A stretch of DNA of 64,000 bases from an uncultured Candidatus Melainabacteria bacterium (lineage in GTDB: Bacteria; Cyanobacteriota; Vampirovibrionia; Gastranaerophilales; Gastranaerophilaceae), in contig CAKUXM010000007.1 in the NCBI GenBank assembly GCA_934700335.1, positions 31,414 through 95,413 on the forward strand, given 5' to 3'. This document shows positions 43,710 to 51,043 of this stretch, piece after piece. A program made the position numbers and the translations under genes. The notes below the pieces were generated by a model that saw only the letters and a list, made by a program, of their open reading frames with translations, made no database searches and was not told the origin of the DNA. Every line of letters begins with the position of its first letter. The stretch's first letter is position 1.

Positions 43710-43976
43710 CTATCCCTTTATTAATTCCGGTATCATATCGTAAAATTCGTTAATTGAAGTAACAAACATACCTGTTAGCCAAGGCAACATTACAATCAAT
43801 GCAAGTATACAGATGATAATTTTTGGAACGAACGTAAGTGTTGATTCTTGAATTTGTGTTACCGTTTGGAAAATACTGATTATCAAACCGACAACCATAC
43901 CAACTATTAAAACTGGTGATACCATTTCCAAAGTTATAACAAATGTTTTTTGTAATAAGTTTATGATTATATCCAT
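43710..43976 (-). CDS. fliQ: Flagellar biosynthesis protein FliQ
   Basis: An 88-residue protein with two membrane helices (about 18-40 and 50-72) and the SIFQTVTQIQESTLTFVPK segment, typical of FliQ. It lies 10 bp after fliP and before fliR in the operon. Confidence 0.93.
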   Translation of the reverse strand: MDIIINLLQKTFVITLEMVSPVLIVGMVVGLIISIFQTVTQIQESTLTFVPKIIICILALIVMLPWLTGMFVTSINEFYDMIPELIKG

Positions 43977-43986
43977 ATTTTTATCC

Positions 43987-44751
43987 CTAATGTATTATTG
44001 TGAAACCTTCGACTAATGATTTTACGATTAGATACCAACCGTCAATCATTACAAACATAATAAGCTTAAATGGAAGTGCAATCATTGTTGGAGGTAAGAA
44101 CATCATCCCCATTGCAACAAGTACACTTGAAATTACAATATCAATTACCAAAAATGGTAAATAAATTACGAAACCAATTTTGAAAGCTGTTTTTAATTCG
44201 CTTAAAATAAATGAAGGAATTAAAACGTAAGTTGGAACATCGTCCATATTTTTTGGTTTTTCGATTTTTGCCATTTTTACAAATAATGCTAATTCTTTTT
44301 CATCAGTTTGTGAAAACATAAAATCTCTAACAGGAACAAGTGCCTTATCAAGCGCAGCCTGTTGAGTAATTTGATTTTTCATATACGGCTGAATTGCAGT
44401 ATCATTAATCTTATTCAAAGTTGGAGACATTACAAAGAAAGTTAAAATAAGCGCTAAACTTATCAAAACTTGGTTTGGAGGTAAAGACCCAACCCCAATT
44501 GCTTGTCTTGTAATGGCTAGAACGATAACAATTCTGACAAAAGCAGTTGTCATAATAAAAATACTAGGAGCCAAAGTTAAAATTGTTAACCATATAAGAA
44601 TTTGAACACCGTTAGAAAAATCTTGAGGTGTTTGTGCCGTTTGCATTCCAATGTTGATATTTGGAAAACTTAATGCTGCATGTGCTTGTGGTACAAAACC
44701 AAGTATAGACAAGCATAGTAGCATTATTTTATTTGCTATATTTTTTTTCAT
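43987..44751 (-). CDS. fliP: Flagellar biosynthesis protein FliP
   Basis: FliP forms the pore of the export gate with FliQ and FliR. From ATG 44751 the 254 residues start with a signal sequence (MKKNIANKIMLLCLSILG ... PQAHA), then the typical LTLAPSIFIMTTAFVRIVIVLAITRQAIG (parts, about 55-83) and GMMFLPPTMIALPFKLIMF near the end. The frame continues upstream to 45030, but this runs through a terminator and a dispersed repeat, so it is rejected. AGGTAG lies 6-7 nt before the chosen ATG. It is the first gene of the flagellar operon. Confidence 0.94.
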   Translation of the reverse strand: MKKNIANKIMLLCLSILGFVPQAHAALSFPNINIGMQTAQTPQDFSNGVQILIWLTILTLAPSIFIMTTAFVRIVIVLAITRQAIGVGSLPPNQVLISLALILTFFVMSPTLNKINDTAIQPYMKNQITQQAALDKALVPVRDFMFSQTDEKELALFVKMAKIEKPKNMDDVPTYVLIPSFILSELKTAFKIGFVIYLPFLVIDIVISSVLVAMGMMFLPPTMIALPFKLIMFVMIDGWYLIVKSLVEGFTIIH

Positions 44752-44841
44752 TTTTATTCTACCTACAATTTGTGATATATTTCCCCACAGATATTTTACA
44801 CTATATCCAAAATCTAGGCTAATTCTTAACTTATCGCAACA

Positions 44842-44872
44842 AAAAAGAGTCAAATAACATTTGACTCTTTTT
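44842..44872 (-). terminator. Terminator of rplU-rpmA
   Basis: A 14-bp perfect stem AAAAAGAGTCAAAT with its complement and a tiny loop has T tracts at both ends. It stops minus-strand transcription after the repeat that follows rpmA. Confidence 0.85.
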
Positions 44873-44889
44873 AAAAATTTATTTGAAAA

Positions 44890-45049
44890 CAATTTCGTAT
44901 GTCTTGCTCCTGTGGGTTTCGGACTTCGTCCTATAGTCCCTCTCACAAAACAATACTTAATTGTTTTGTTCGGCAGAGTGTCGCTATCGTAGTGTTCGCC
45001 TGCTTGTCTTTGCCTACGCAAAGCCAACACCGCTCACACCGGCTAACGC
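44890..45049. repeat. Dispersed intergenic repeat, copy 2 (longest)
   Basis: A GC-richer, non-coding element with two modules: (1) CCTCTC-hairpin-TTCGGCA (44938-44978), matching 50992-51032 at 33 of 41 positions; (2) 63 bp at 44987-45049 matching 28442-28504 at 51 of 63. Its last base overlaps the rpmA stop codon. A further 5' part, GGACTTCGTCC, is palindromic. Confidence 0.8.
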
Positions 45050-45303
45050 TATTCAGCATATACACTAACTTGTTTTCTATCACGTCTGTGAGGTTCAAAT
45101 TTTACAACACCATCGATTAATGCAAACAATGTATCATCTTTACCGATACCTACATTGTTACCTGGGTGGAATTTTGTTCCTCTTTGTCTAACGATGATGT
45201 TACCAGTTTTAACAGCTTCACCACCATAGATTTTAACGCCTAAACGTTGAGCTTCTGAATCACGTCCGTTACGTGTAGAACCCATACCTTTCTTATGTGC
45301 CAT
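45049..45303 (-). CDS. rpmA: Large ribosomal subunit protein bL27
   Basis: bL27 lies near the peptidyl transferase centre. The 84 residues read MAHKKGMGSTRNGRDSEAQRLGVK, then NIIVRQRGTKFHPGNNVGIG, both family hallmarks. The N-terminus starts directly with MAHKKG, so no N-terminal cleavage extension is present, unlike some Firmicutes. It follows rplU by 81 bp and ends inside a dispersed repeat. Confidence 0.97.
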   Translation of the reverse strand: MAHKKGMGSTRNGRDSEAQRLGVKIYGGEAVKTGNIIVRQRGTKFHPGNNVGIGKDDTLFALIDGVVKFEPHRRDRKQVSVYAE

Positions 45304-45384
45304 TTTTATACCTGCTTTCTAATTATTATCGTATTACTAACTTTTATAATTCGTTGCTTAATTGCAACTAGCACTCGCTACTAA

Positions 45385-45741
45385 CTATGCTTCTTCTGTA
45401 GTAGCTTCTTCTTTAGCTTTTTTAGAAGCTGTTGTTCTGATTTTTGAAATCATAACTCTTGTGAATTCTTGTCTGTGTCCTTGTTTTTTTCTGTAACCTT
45501 TTTTAGGTCTTTGTTTGAACACGATAATTTTTTTAGCTTTGCCTTGTAACATGATTGTTCCTTCAGCACTAGCATTTTTAACGTATGGTTGACCAACTTT
45601 TGACTTTTTACCGTTTACAACCATTACAACTTTATCAAATACAACTTTTGTATCTTTTTCACCTTCAAGAAGCTCAACGTCTACGTAACGTCCTTCTTCT
45701 ACTTGGTATTGTTTTCCACCTGTTTCTACGATTGCGTACAT
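45385..45741 (-). CDS. rplU: Large ribosomal subunit protein bL21
   Basis: bL21 is an early-assembling 50S protein. The 118 residues show MYAIVETGGKQYQVEEGRY, KVVMVVNGKKSKVGQPYV and KKGYRKKQGHRQEFTRVMI, which are typical. The C-terminus is extended by about 15 residues rich in Lys, Glu and Ala. AAGGAT lies 7-8 nt before the ATG. A promoter at 45822-45849 serves rplU-rpmA. Confidence 0.97.
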   Translation of the reverse strand: MYAIVETGGKQYQVEEGRYVDVELLEGEKDTKVVFDKVVMVVNGKKSKVGQPYVKNASAEGTIMLQGKAKKIIVFKQRPKKGYRKKQGHRQEFTRVMISKIRTTASKKAKEEATTEEA

Positions 45742-45821
45742 TTATTTATCCTTTCAATTTGAGGAATCGTACTCGTTTTCAGAGTTTTACAACGATTTAC
45801 CTATCTAATACTTCTTTTCTC

Positions 45822-45849
45822 ATGATATGGGCTAAAACCTTTGTGTCAA
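45822..45849 (-). promoter_or_regulatory. Promoter of rplU-rpmA
   Basis: On the minus strand TTGACA (45844-45849) and TATCAT (45822-45827) are 16 nt apart. The leader is about 75 nt long, possibly with a ribosomal-protein regulatory structure; none is recognised. Confidence 0.7.
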
Positions 45850-45853
45850 GTAG

Positions 45854-46420
45854 TTAGCCAAAAATTCTTTTCCAAAAACTTTTCTTGTCATTCTCCAATT
45901 GTTCAATTCTTCTTGCTAATTTTTTATTGTCGCTTAGAAGTTCATCAATTTTTTGAGATAAAATTTCGTTATCTTTCTTATAAGAACCAGCTTCAATCAA
46001 TGATTCGGCAAATTCAGAATTGCCAATATGAGATTTGATGTCATCTGCAATCTTTGATGACACTGCTGTTGCAAGCATGTCGATTGCCTGACTTGTCATA
46101 TTTAAAGGAACATTTCTAACTTCTGGAATTATTGATGTACCTTCTGATTGTTTTTCAAGTTCTCTTTTTGTTTCTTCTTCCAAATCTTTTGGGGATTTAT
46201 GAATACGATACGAAATTTGCTCTTTATTATAGCCTTGAGATTTTAAACTTATACCCTTTTTGATTTTTGCAATTGATGTTTCATCAAAAAATTCAACACC
46301 TTCCATATTTTCATAGATAGCATCAATTTGCCATTCTTTGATAAACGTATCAAGTGCATTTATATCAATAAAATAGTTATCGGAATTTAATTTTTTTAGA
46401 ATATCTTCTTTTGTAAACAT
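45854..46420 (-). CDS. MerR-like N-terminus with coiled-coil C-terminus, unknown
   Basis: No family is recognised. The 188-residue protein begins with a possible DNA-binding segment resembling the MerR type (EFFDETSIAKIKKGISLKSQGYNKEQISYRI, in two parts, about 40-72), a hinge, and a C-terminal coiled coil (EILSQKIDELLSDNKKLARRIEQLENDKKSFWKRIFG, in parts, about 150-188). The general plan is that of the protein at 28681. It lies 18 bp after smpB on the same strand. A role in chromosome or cell organisation is guesswork. Confidence 0.6.
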   Translation of the reverse strand: MFTKEDILKKLNSDNYFIDINALDTFIKEWQIDAIYENMEGVEFFDETSIAKIKKGISLKSQGYNKEQISYRIHKSPKDLEEETKRELEKQSEGTSIIPEVRNVPLNMTSQAIDMLATAVSSKIADDIKSHIGNSEFAESLIEAGSYKKDNEILSQKIDELLSDNKKLARRIEQLENDKKSFWKRIFG

Positions 46421-46438
46421 ATTTCGGCTTTCTTAATT

Positions 46439-46900
46439 TTATCTTTTTAGATGTCGTTCAATATCACGATTTTGAGTCTTTTTAGCTAAATCTTCTCTTT
46501 TATCATACAACTTTTTACCTTTGCAAAGCGCTATTTCTACTTTTGCCTTGCCTTTTATTAAAAATACTTCCAAAGGAACGACTGTGTAATTTTCCTTTTT
46601 TATCTTACCAAACATTTTTAGAATTTCTTTTTTTTGTAAAAGAAGTTTTCTAACTCTTTCTGGTTCGTGATTGAAACGATTTCCTTGTTCGTATGGTGAG
46701 ATATGACAATTATATAAAAAAACTTCGTTATTTTCAACTTTGCAGAAACTATCTTTTAAATTTATCGCACCTTTACGAATAGATTTAATTTCTGTCCCAG
46801 TCAAAACTATTCCAGCAACATATTTTTCAAAAACTAAATAGTCATGAAAAGCTTTTCTATTTGTTAAAATAACTTTTTTACCGCTTGCCTTTTGTTCCAT
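46439..46900 (-). CDS. smpB: SsrA-binding protein SmpB
   Basis: SmpB escorts tmRNA to stalled ribosomes. The 153 residues have the OB-fold signature: NRKAFHDYLVFEKYVAGIVLTGTEIKSIRKG (parts, about 14-44), CHISPYEQGNRFNHEPERVRKLLL (parts), and the C-terminal basic tail KKLYDKREDLAKKTQNRDIERHLKR, which enters the mRNA channel. It is 4 kb from the ssrA gene (50550-50949). TAAAAT ends 7 nt before its ATG and no Shine-Dalgarno is evident, so it may be nearly leaderless. Confidence 0.96.
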   Translation of the reverse strand: MEQKASGKKVILTNRKAFHDYLVFEKYVAGIVLTGTEIKSIRKGAINLKDSFCKVENNEVFLYNCHISPYEQGNRFNHEPERVRKLLLQKKEILKMFGKIKKENYTVVPLEVFLIKGKAKVEIALCKGKKLYDKREDLAKKTQNRDIERHLKR

Positions 46901-46939
46901 AACATGTATTTTAAAACAAACTAAAATGCATGCAAATAC

Positions 46940-47878
46940 CTAATTTTTACAAAATTTACCTTGCCAAGAATTACGACGGATAAGCTCGTCATCAATTCTG
47001 TTTAGAACTTCAAATTTCTTCTGGATCCAACGAGGCGCAATCATATTTCTTATTAAACCATTACCCGCAAGACGGTGAATTGTCGTATGTTGTGGAAGAA
47101 TTTCTAAAATATCACACACAAGTTTTATGTAATCTTTTTCTTCCATTAGTGTAAATTCGTTATTCGCATACATTTTTTCCAACTGTGTTCCTTGAAGAAC
47201 AACAAGTTGATGAATTTTTATACCGTCAACGTCCAAATCTGCAAGCGTTTGCGCGGTCTCAAAGGTCTCCTCTGGAGTTTCAAAACAATCTAAAATAATA
47301 TGTACACAAGTATTTATTCCATATTTTTTAGTTTTTTCATAAGCTCTCAAAAAACAGTCATAATCGTGTCCACGATTAATTTTCTTTAAGGTTTTATTAT
47401 GAATAGATTGAAGCCCATACTCAAGCCACGTTTCATAATCATCTTTAAACCCAGCAATCAATTTTAACTTTTCGTCATCAACACAATCTGGACGTGTTCC
47501 AATAGAAATACCAACAATATCTGGGTGATAAAGTGCACTTGTATATATCTTTTCAAGCTCATTTACTGGTTTGTACGTGTTTGTATAAGCTTGAAAATAT
47601 GACATATATTTCGTTGACTTAAATTTTTCATGTAAATGCACTATGCTTTTTTCAATTTGTTCTTCTATTGGTAAAAATTTAAGTTGAGGTTGTGAAAAAC
47701 TTCCGTCTCCATCGCAAAAAATACAGCCCTTGTCTGAAAGACTTCCGTCTCGACAAGGACATGTAAACCCTGCATCAAGAGTAATTTTATACACTTTGGC
47801 ATTAAATTTCTCTTTTAAATATGCACTAAATTGATTATATCTTTTGTTATTTATGTTTAACTTAAGATTGTTGTTCAT
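46940..47878 (-). CDS. YhcC-family radical SAM protein
   Basis: This 312-residue protein belongs to the TIGR01212/YhcC radical SAM group of uncertain reaction. The iron-sulfur Cys are in ITLDAGFTCPCRDGSLSDKGCIFC (parts, about 33-56), and GISIGTRPDC, YGLQSIHNKTLKKINRGHDY and KIHQLVVLQGTQLEKMY follow, all typical. The start ATG lies inside the last codons of a 56-residue zinc-ribbon gene, in another frame (17 bp overlap), so translation is probably coupled. Confidence 0.9.
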   Translation of the reverse strand: MNNNLKLNINNKRYNQFSAYLKEKFNAKVYKITLDAGFTCPCRDGSLSDKGCIFCDGDGSFSQPQLKFLPIEEQIEKSIVHLHEKFKSTKYMSYFQAYTNTYKPVNELEKIYTSALYHPDIVGISIGTRPDCVDDEKLKLIAGFKDDYETWLEYGLQSIHNKTLKKINRGHDYDCFLRAYEKTKKYGINTCVHIILDCFETPEETFETAQTLADLDVDGIKIHQLVVLQGTQLEKMYANNEFTLMEEKDYIKLVCDILEILPQHTTIHRLAGNGLIRNMIAPRWIQKKFEVLNRIDDELIRRNSWQGKFCKN

Positions 47879-48032
47879 CTTCTGGTCTTACTGGATATAC
47901 GTAATGTTCCCCACATTTTGGACAAACAACTTCTTGTTGTTTACCATTTTCAGTAACTGCTACTTCAAATAAAGTTTTGCAACCTGATTGAACACATCTG
48001 ATAGCCCAAGTTGGTCTTATTAATCTTGCCAT
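47862..48032 (-). CDS. Small zinc-ribbon protein (56 residues)
   Basis: A short frame that ordinary length cut-offs miss. ATG 48032 has GGAG 9 nt upstream. The product MARLIRPTWAIRC ... has four Cys: C13 and C18 in IRCVQSGC and C37/C40 in VVCPKCG, the layout of a zinc ribbon. The end is acidic (PEDEQQS). The overlap of 17 bp with the radical SAM gene and the same strand make a two-gene unit likely. No family name can be given. Confidence 0.75.
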   Translation of the reverse strand: MARLIRPTWAIRCVQSGCKTLFEVAVTENGKQQEVVCPKCGEHYVYPVRPEDEQQS

Positions 48033-48099
48033 AAAAATTTTTCTCCTTTTATCTACATTTAAAATATATCATGCTTGATATTTTTTGTAAAATTGTTAA

Positions 48100-49584
48100 C
48101 TATTTCATTGGAGGAATGATTGCATAATAAATAGTGTATTCTCTTTCCATACCAAAAGCATTCTTGACCATAAATTTGTATTCGATTGGTTCAATTTTAT
48201 AATCTTTATCCAAATATGGCGCAGCATCTCTAGCCCTTGCCTCAACAAGTATTGGGTATCTATCAATTACTAAAATACCAGAAGCTTTTCTTTCATCTTC
48301 TGTTATCCAAGGATCAGGATAACCATGTGTATCTTGAATTGTCATAGGGTGATTTTCACCATAAATCGTGATTGGCAAAGTCCATTCAATATATCCACCC
48401 AAATATTTTACAGGTGTATCATATTTGTCAGCCCAAGCCTTTTGTAAATCACCATAAACTGTCGCAACTGGATATCTACTTCTATAATTCATTTCTATTG
48501 AAAGCAAACCACCAAGTGCTAAAAAGATTATTAACATTACAACATAAGCTGACTTTGTGGCAAATTTGAATTCTTCTTTATTGATTTCAAAAGGAAAGAA
48601 ATAAAATAACATTATGCCAAGCATATACCAGAACTCATAACCCCAACGAGCACGCATATTTCCGCCTGCAAAGAAACCCATTACAAGGTGCATTAAAATT
48701 GGACCTAAACCTAAAATAACAATAAACCAAAATTCTTTTTTATTATAATCTTGAATAAATCTAAATGGAGCTTTAAATTTTAATCTTAAAATCAAATATA
48801 TTAGTAATGTTCCACCAATCGCAGCAAGTTGCATTAATAAAAACATTAATGGTGCTGTTAAATGATTTAACCAACTGTCTGCTGTCATTTCGCCTTCAAA
48901 ATATAATAGTGGGAAGAAATCATACTTTATAAGCCACAAAAGATGAGGTAAAAATACCAAGAAGGCAATGATTATTGAAATGTAAAACCAAATGTTTTTG
49001 AAAATTTCACGTTTAAACATTAATGCCCAAATTGCCATTGCAAAAATTATAAAACCTGTTTGATATTTATTTAAAAATGCAATACCAACAACTAAACCTA
49101 GCATAACCCAATTGATAGGCTTGTTGTCCTTCATACAAAAATAAAAGATGTATGAAATTAAAGGCAAAATAAATAATAATATTACATCAGGATTAAATCC
49201 ATAATAACCTGTAATGTAGCTATAAACCCAACAACCTTCAAGAATTATAACAGAAAGCATTGATTTTGATTCATCAAGAAATTTTCTAGCTAACTTGTAG
49301 GTAAAAATAAAACCCCCTAAAATAAATAATTGACTTAATAAATAAGTACAAATATCTAATTTAAAAGGAATATATGCTAAATAAGTTAACCAACCTGCAA
49401 GAGGAGGGTGTTTAGGAGTTCCAAAATCATGAAGAGAACCCCAGTAAATACCTTCAAGCGTGTCAGTCGGCATAACTGTTCTTATTAAACCTACACAAGT
49501 CCATACTATAAAATGAATTGCTAAAAATATGTAAAACATTTTTCTTTCAGATGTAAGATTTTTAAAATGATTGTATCCTAACAT
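48100..49584 (-). CDS. PMT-family membrane glycosyltransferase (ArnT-like)
   Basis: From ATG 49584 the 494 residues contain the acidic motif of GT39/GT83 enzymes (TLEGIYWGSLHDFGTPKHPPLAGWL, in parts, about 35-60), with Asp/Glu and HPPL, and about 11 membrane helices, followed by a C-terminal extracytoplasmic domain. Such enzymes move a sugar from a polyprenyl carrier to protein or lipid A at the periplasmic side. An upstream ATG at 49650 is excluded because a consensus promoter covers that stretch; GGGA lies about 9 nt before 49584. Confidence 0.85.
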   Translation of the reverse strand: MLGYNHFKNLTSERKMFYIFLAIHFIVWTCVGLIRTVMPTDTLEGIYWGSLHDFGTPKHPPLAGWLTYLAYIPFKLDICTYLLSQLFILGGFIFTYKLARKFLDESKSMLSVIILEGCWVYSYITGYYGFNPDVILLFILPLISYIFYFCMKDNKPINWVMLGLVVGIAFLNKYQTGFIIFAMAIWALMFKREIFKNIWFYISIIIAFLVFLPHLLWLIKYDFFPLLYFEGEMTADSWLNHLTAPLMFLLMQLAAIGGTLLIYLILRLKFKAPFRFIQDYNKKEFWFIVILGLGPILMHLVMGFFAGGNMRARWGYEFWYMLGIMLFYFFPFEINKEEFKFATKSAYVVMLIIFLALGGLLSIEMNYRSRYPVATVYGDLQKAWADKYDTPVKYLGGYIEWTLPITIYGENHPMTIQDTHGYPDPWITEDERKASGILVIDRYPILVEARARDAAPYLDKDYKIEPIEYKFMVKNAFGMEREYTIYYAIIPPMK

Positions 49585-49621
49585 AAAAAATTCCCTAAAT
49601 AATTGTTTGTATTTGGTATTA

Positions 49622-49650
49622 ATCATAAATACATAGAAATTTGATGTCAA
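49622..49650 (-). promoter_or_regulatory. Promoter of the PMT glycosyltransferase gene
   Basis: TTGACA (49645-49650) and TATGAT (49622-49627) are 17 nt apart. The -10 sits on a possible upstream ATG, which rules out translation from it. Confidence 0.8.
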
Positions 49651-49745
49651 GAATTTAGATTATAATTAAGCATTTACAATGCAACTATTTAAAAAAAATA
49701 AATTGATGTTATAATAATTTATGGAAATTTAAAGAGGAAATAATA

Positions 49746-50261
49746 ATGATTGAAATGCGTGTAATGGGTATTGCTCTAGATACAAGAACAGGTTCACCAA
49801 TTGTAGTATTGCATGATAAAGATAATAGAAAAGCTTTACCTATTTGGATTGGCTCAGCTGAAGCAAGTGCAATTATCAGAAAAATTGAAAATCTTGTTGT
49901 TGCAAGACCAATGACACATGATTTGATTATTAATATAGTAAAACAATTAGGCTATAGAATTGATAGAATTGAGATAGCCGATGTTGAAGAAGATACTTAC
50001 TACGCATCAATTTATATCGTTGATAAAGAAGGCAACGAAGAAGCTATCGATGCAAGACCTTCTGATGCAATCGCAGTTGCAATAAGAGTTGATGCACCAA
50101 TAATGATTTCAGCAAGCGTACTTGCAACAGGCTCAGTTTCAACTGACCCAAGCAAAGACGAAGAAGAAGCAGAAGAATTCAAAAGCTTTGTACAAAGCTT
50201 GAAACCTTCAGATTTTGAAAAAATGTTGAAGGATAAAGGCGAAACAGAAAAAGATAACTAA
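49746..50261 (+). CDS. DUF151 bifunctional nuclease-like protein
   Basis: The 171-residue protein matches the bifunctional nuclease (DUF151) family: VLHDKDNRKALPIWIGSAEASAI (parts, about 24-46), RPMTHDLI, and EEAIDARPSDAIAVAIRVDAPI (parts, about 98-120). Plant and some bacterial members have DNase/RNase activity; the bacterial role is unclear. The C-terminus is acidic and Lys-rich. AGAGGAAA lies 8 nt before the ATG. It is directly upstream of the tmRNA promoter. Confidence 0.88.
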   Translation: MIEMRVMGIALDTRTGSPIVVLHDKDNRKALPIWIGSAEASAIIRKIENLVVARPMTHDLIINIVKQLGYRIDRIEIADVEEDTYYASIYIVDKEGNEEAIDARPSDAIAVAIRVDAPIMISASVLATGSVSTDPSKDEEEAEEFKSFVQSLKPSDFEKMLKDKGETEKDN

Positions 50262-50270
50262 TAGTTAGAC

Positions 50271-50298
50271 TTGAAAAGCCTTAAAAATGGGTTATAAT
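50271..50298 (+). promoter_or_regulatory. Likely promoter of the tmRNA precursor
   Basis: TTGAAA (50271-50276), a 16-nt spacer, TATAAT (50293-50298). The transcript would start near 50305, so the precursor would contain the partial 5' copy at 50391 before the mature tmRNA at 50550. Confidence 0.6.
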
Positions 50299-50390
50299 AA
50301 ATAATACAGAACATTGAAAATGAAATAGGATTTTGAAATAGATAACGGGTTGGTAATGCGAGTCGTTATCGTATCAAAAAACACTAACAT

Positions 50391-50411
50391 GGGGACGTAC
50401 TGGCTTTTGAC
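50391..50411 (+). repeat. Partial copy of the tmRNA 5' end
   Basis: 21 bp (GGGGACGTACTGGCTTTTGA plus C) are identical to the 5' end of the tmRNA at 50550-50570. The 35 bp before each copy are also similar (CGTTATC ... AAAACA). Between the copies lies a GC-rich segment with a hairpin (GAGAAAACGAAGTTTTC) resembling the dispersed repeat family. Confidence 0.85.
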
Positions 50412-50549
50412 GCCACGCGGCGAGCGGTGAGGCAAGCCGAGAAAACGAAGTTTTCGAGGTGGAGTCGAGGTTAACGGATTGGCTTTGTGAAGACAAAGAC
50501 AAACAGGTTAACCGAGCGGAGCCGTTATCACGTTTTCCCAAAACAACGT

Positions 50550-50949
50550 GGGGACGTACTGGCTTTTGACAGGACGTTTGATGGAAACAGGTTGCGAGTC
50601 CGAGAGCTGTTCTCGGTAATCAACGAGCAAATTAAAATGAATGCTACAGATAACGTTGTAGTTGCTGATTTTTCAAGAGCTAACGCTCTAGCTGCTTAAT
50701 TAACGCAGTTCAGCCTCTCATAGTTGCCCAGCTTGCCGGCGCTATGGGACCACCCATGCAAGATGCAGTATGTTGATGATAGTAGACATATCAAGATAAC
50801 TATCGAGGTGCGTAACACTAAAAAAGACTTTGCTAAGATTGTAGAGGTTTGTTTTTTCCTTGATTTTAGCGAGAGAAATAAAAACTACATTCGTAGAGGC
50901 TTGTTTACTTCCGTTTTGGACAGGGGTTCGACTCCCCTCGTCTCCACCA
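50550..50949 (+). ncRNA. ssrA: Transfer-messenger RNA (tmRNA)
   Basis: tmRNA frees stalled ribosomes and adds a degradation tag. The 5' GGGGACG pairs with CGTCTCC at the 3' end, and the T arm is ACAGGGGTTCGACTCCCC with CCA encoded (50947-50949). The tag frame begins at GCT 50643 and reads ATDNVVVADFSRANALAA, stop TAA 50697; the ALAA end is what proteases recognise. It is a one-piece, unpermuted tmRNA of 400 nt. It ends after a G-rich T arm 4 kb from smpB. Flanking duplications of both ends are described separately. Confidence 0.95.
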
Positions 50950-50977
50950 TTATTTCATAGTTTTATTGTCGAACCCT

Positions 50978-51043
50978 GACAGGGGTTCTTACCTCTCGAA
51001 AAATGATACTTAATCATTTTTTTCGGCACAGTCCTCGTCTCCA
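50978..51043 (+). repeat. Split copy of the tmRNA 3' end with inserted hairpin
   Basis: GACAGGGGTTC (50978-50988) and CCTCGTCTCCA (51033-51043) copy the two parts of the tmRNA T arm and acceptor strand. Between them lies a 44-bp insert whose core is the CCTCTC-hairpin-TTCGGCA module of the dispersed repeat. The copy is therefore interrupted and probably not functional. Confidence 0.75.
50992..51032 (+). repeat. Dispersed intergenic repeat, hairpin module (copy 3)
   Basis: 41 bp matching 44938-44978 at 33 positions. The stem (AAAAATGA and TCATTTTT around TACTTAA) differs from the other copy (ACAAAACAA and TTGTTTTGT) by paired changes that keep base pairing. Confidence 0.75.

Noticed and set aside
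44752..45030. Upstream in-frame extension of fliP
   Set aside because: It runs through a terminator and a dispersed repeat, and the family N-terminus (signal peptide) starts at 44751 with a Shine-Dalgarno.
49585..49650. N-terminal extension of the PMT glycosyltransferase
   Set aside because: A consensus promoter occupies this stretch, so the upstream ATG would be outside the transcript.
50391..50949. Two-piece (permuted) tmRNA
   Set aside because: The inner gene has both a 5' GGGGACG and a 3' CGTCTCC-ACCA in normal order, so it is a one-piece tmRNA. The 5' copy is a separate duplication.
50487..50960. Two open frames across the tmRNA region
   Set aside because: They are formed by tmRNA sequence; the only translated part is the 18-residue tag frame.
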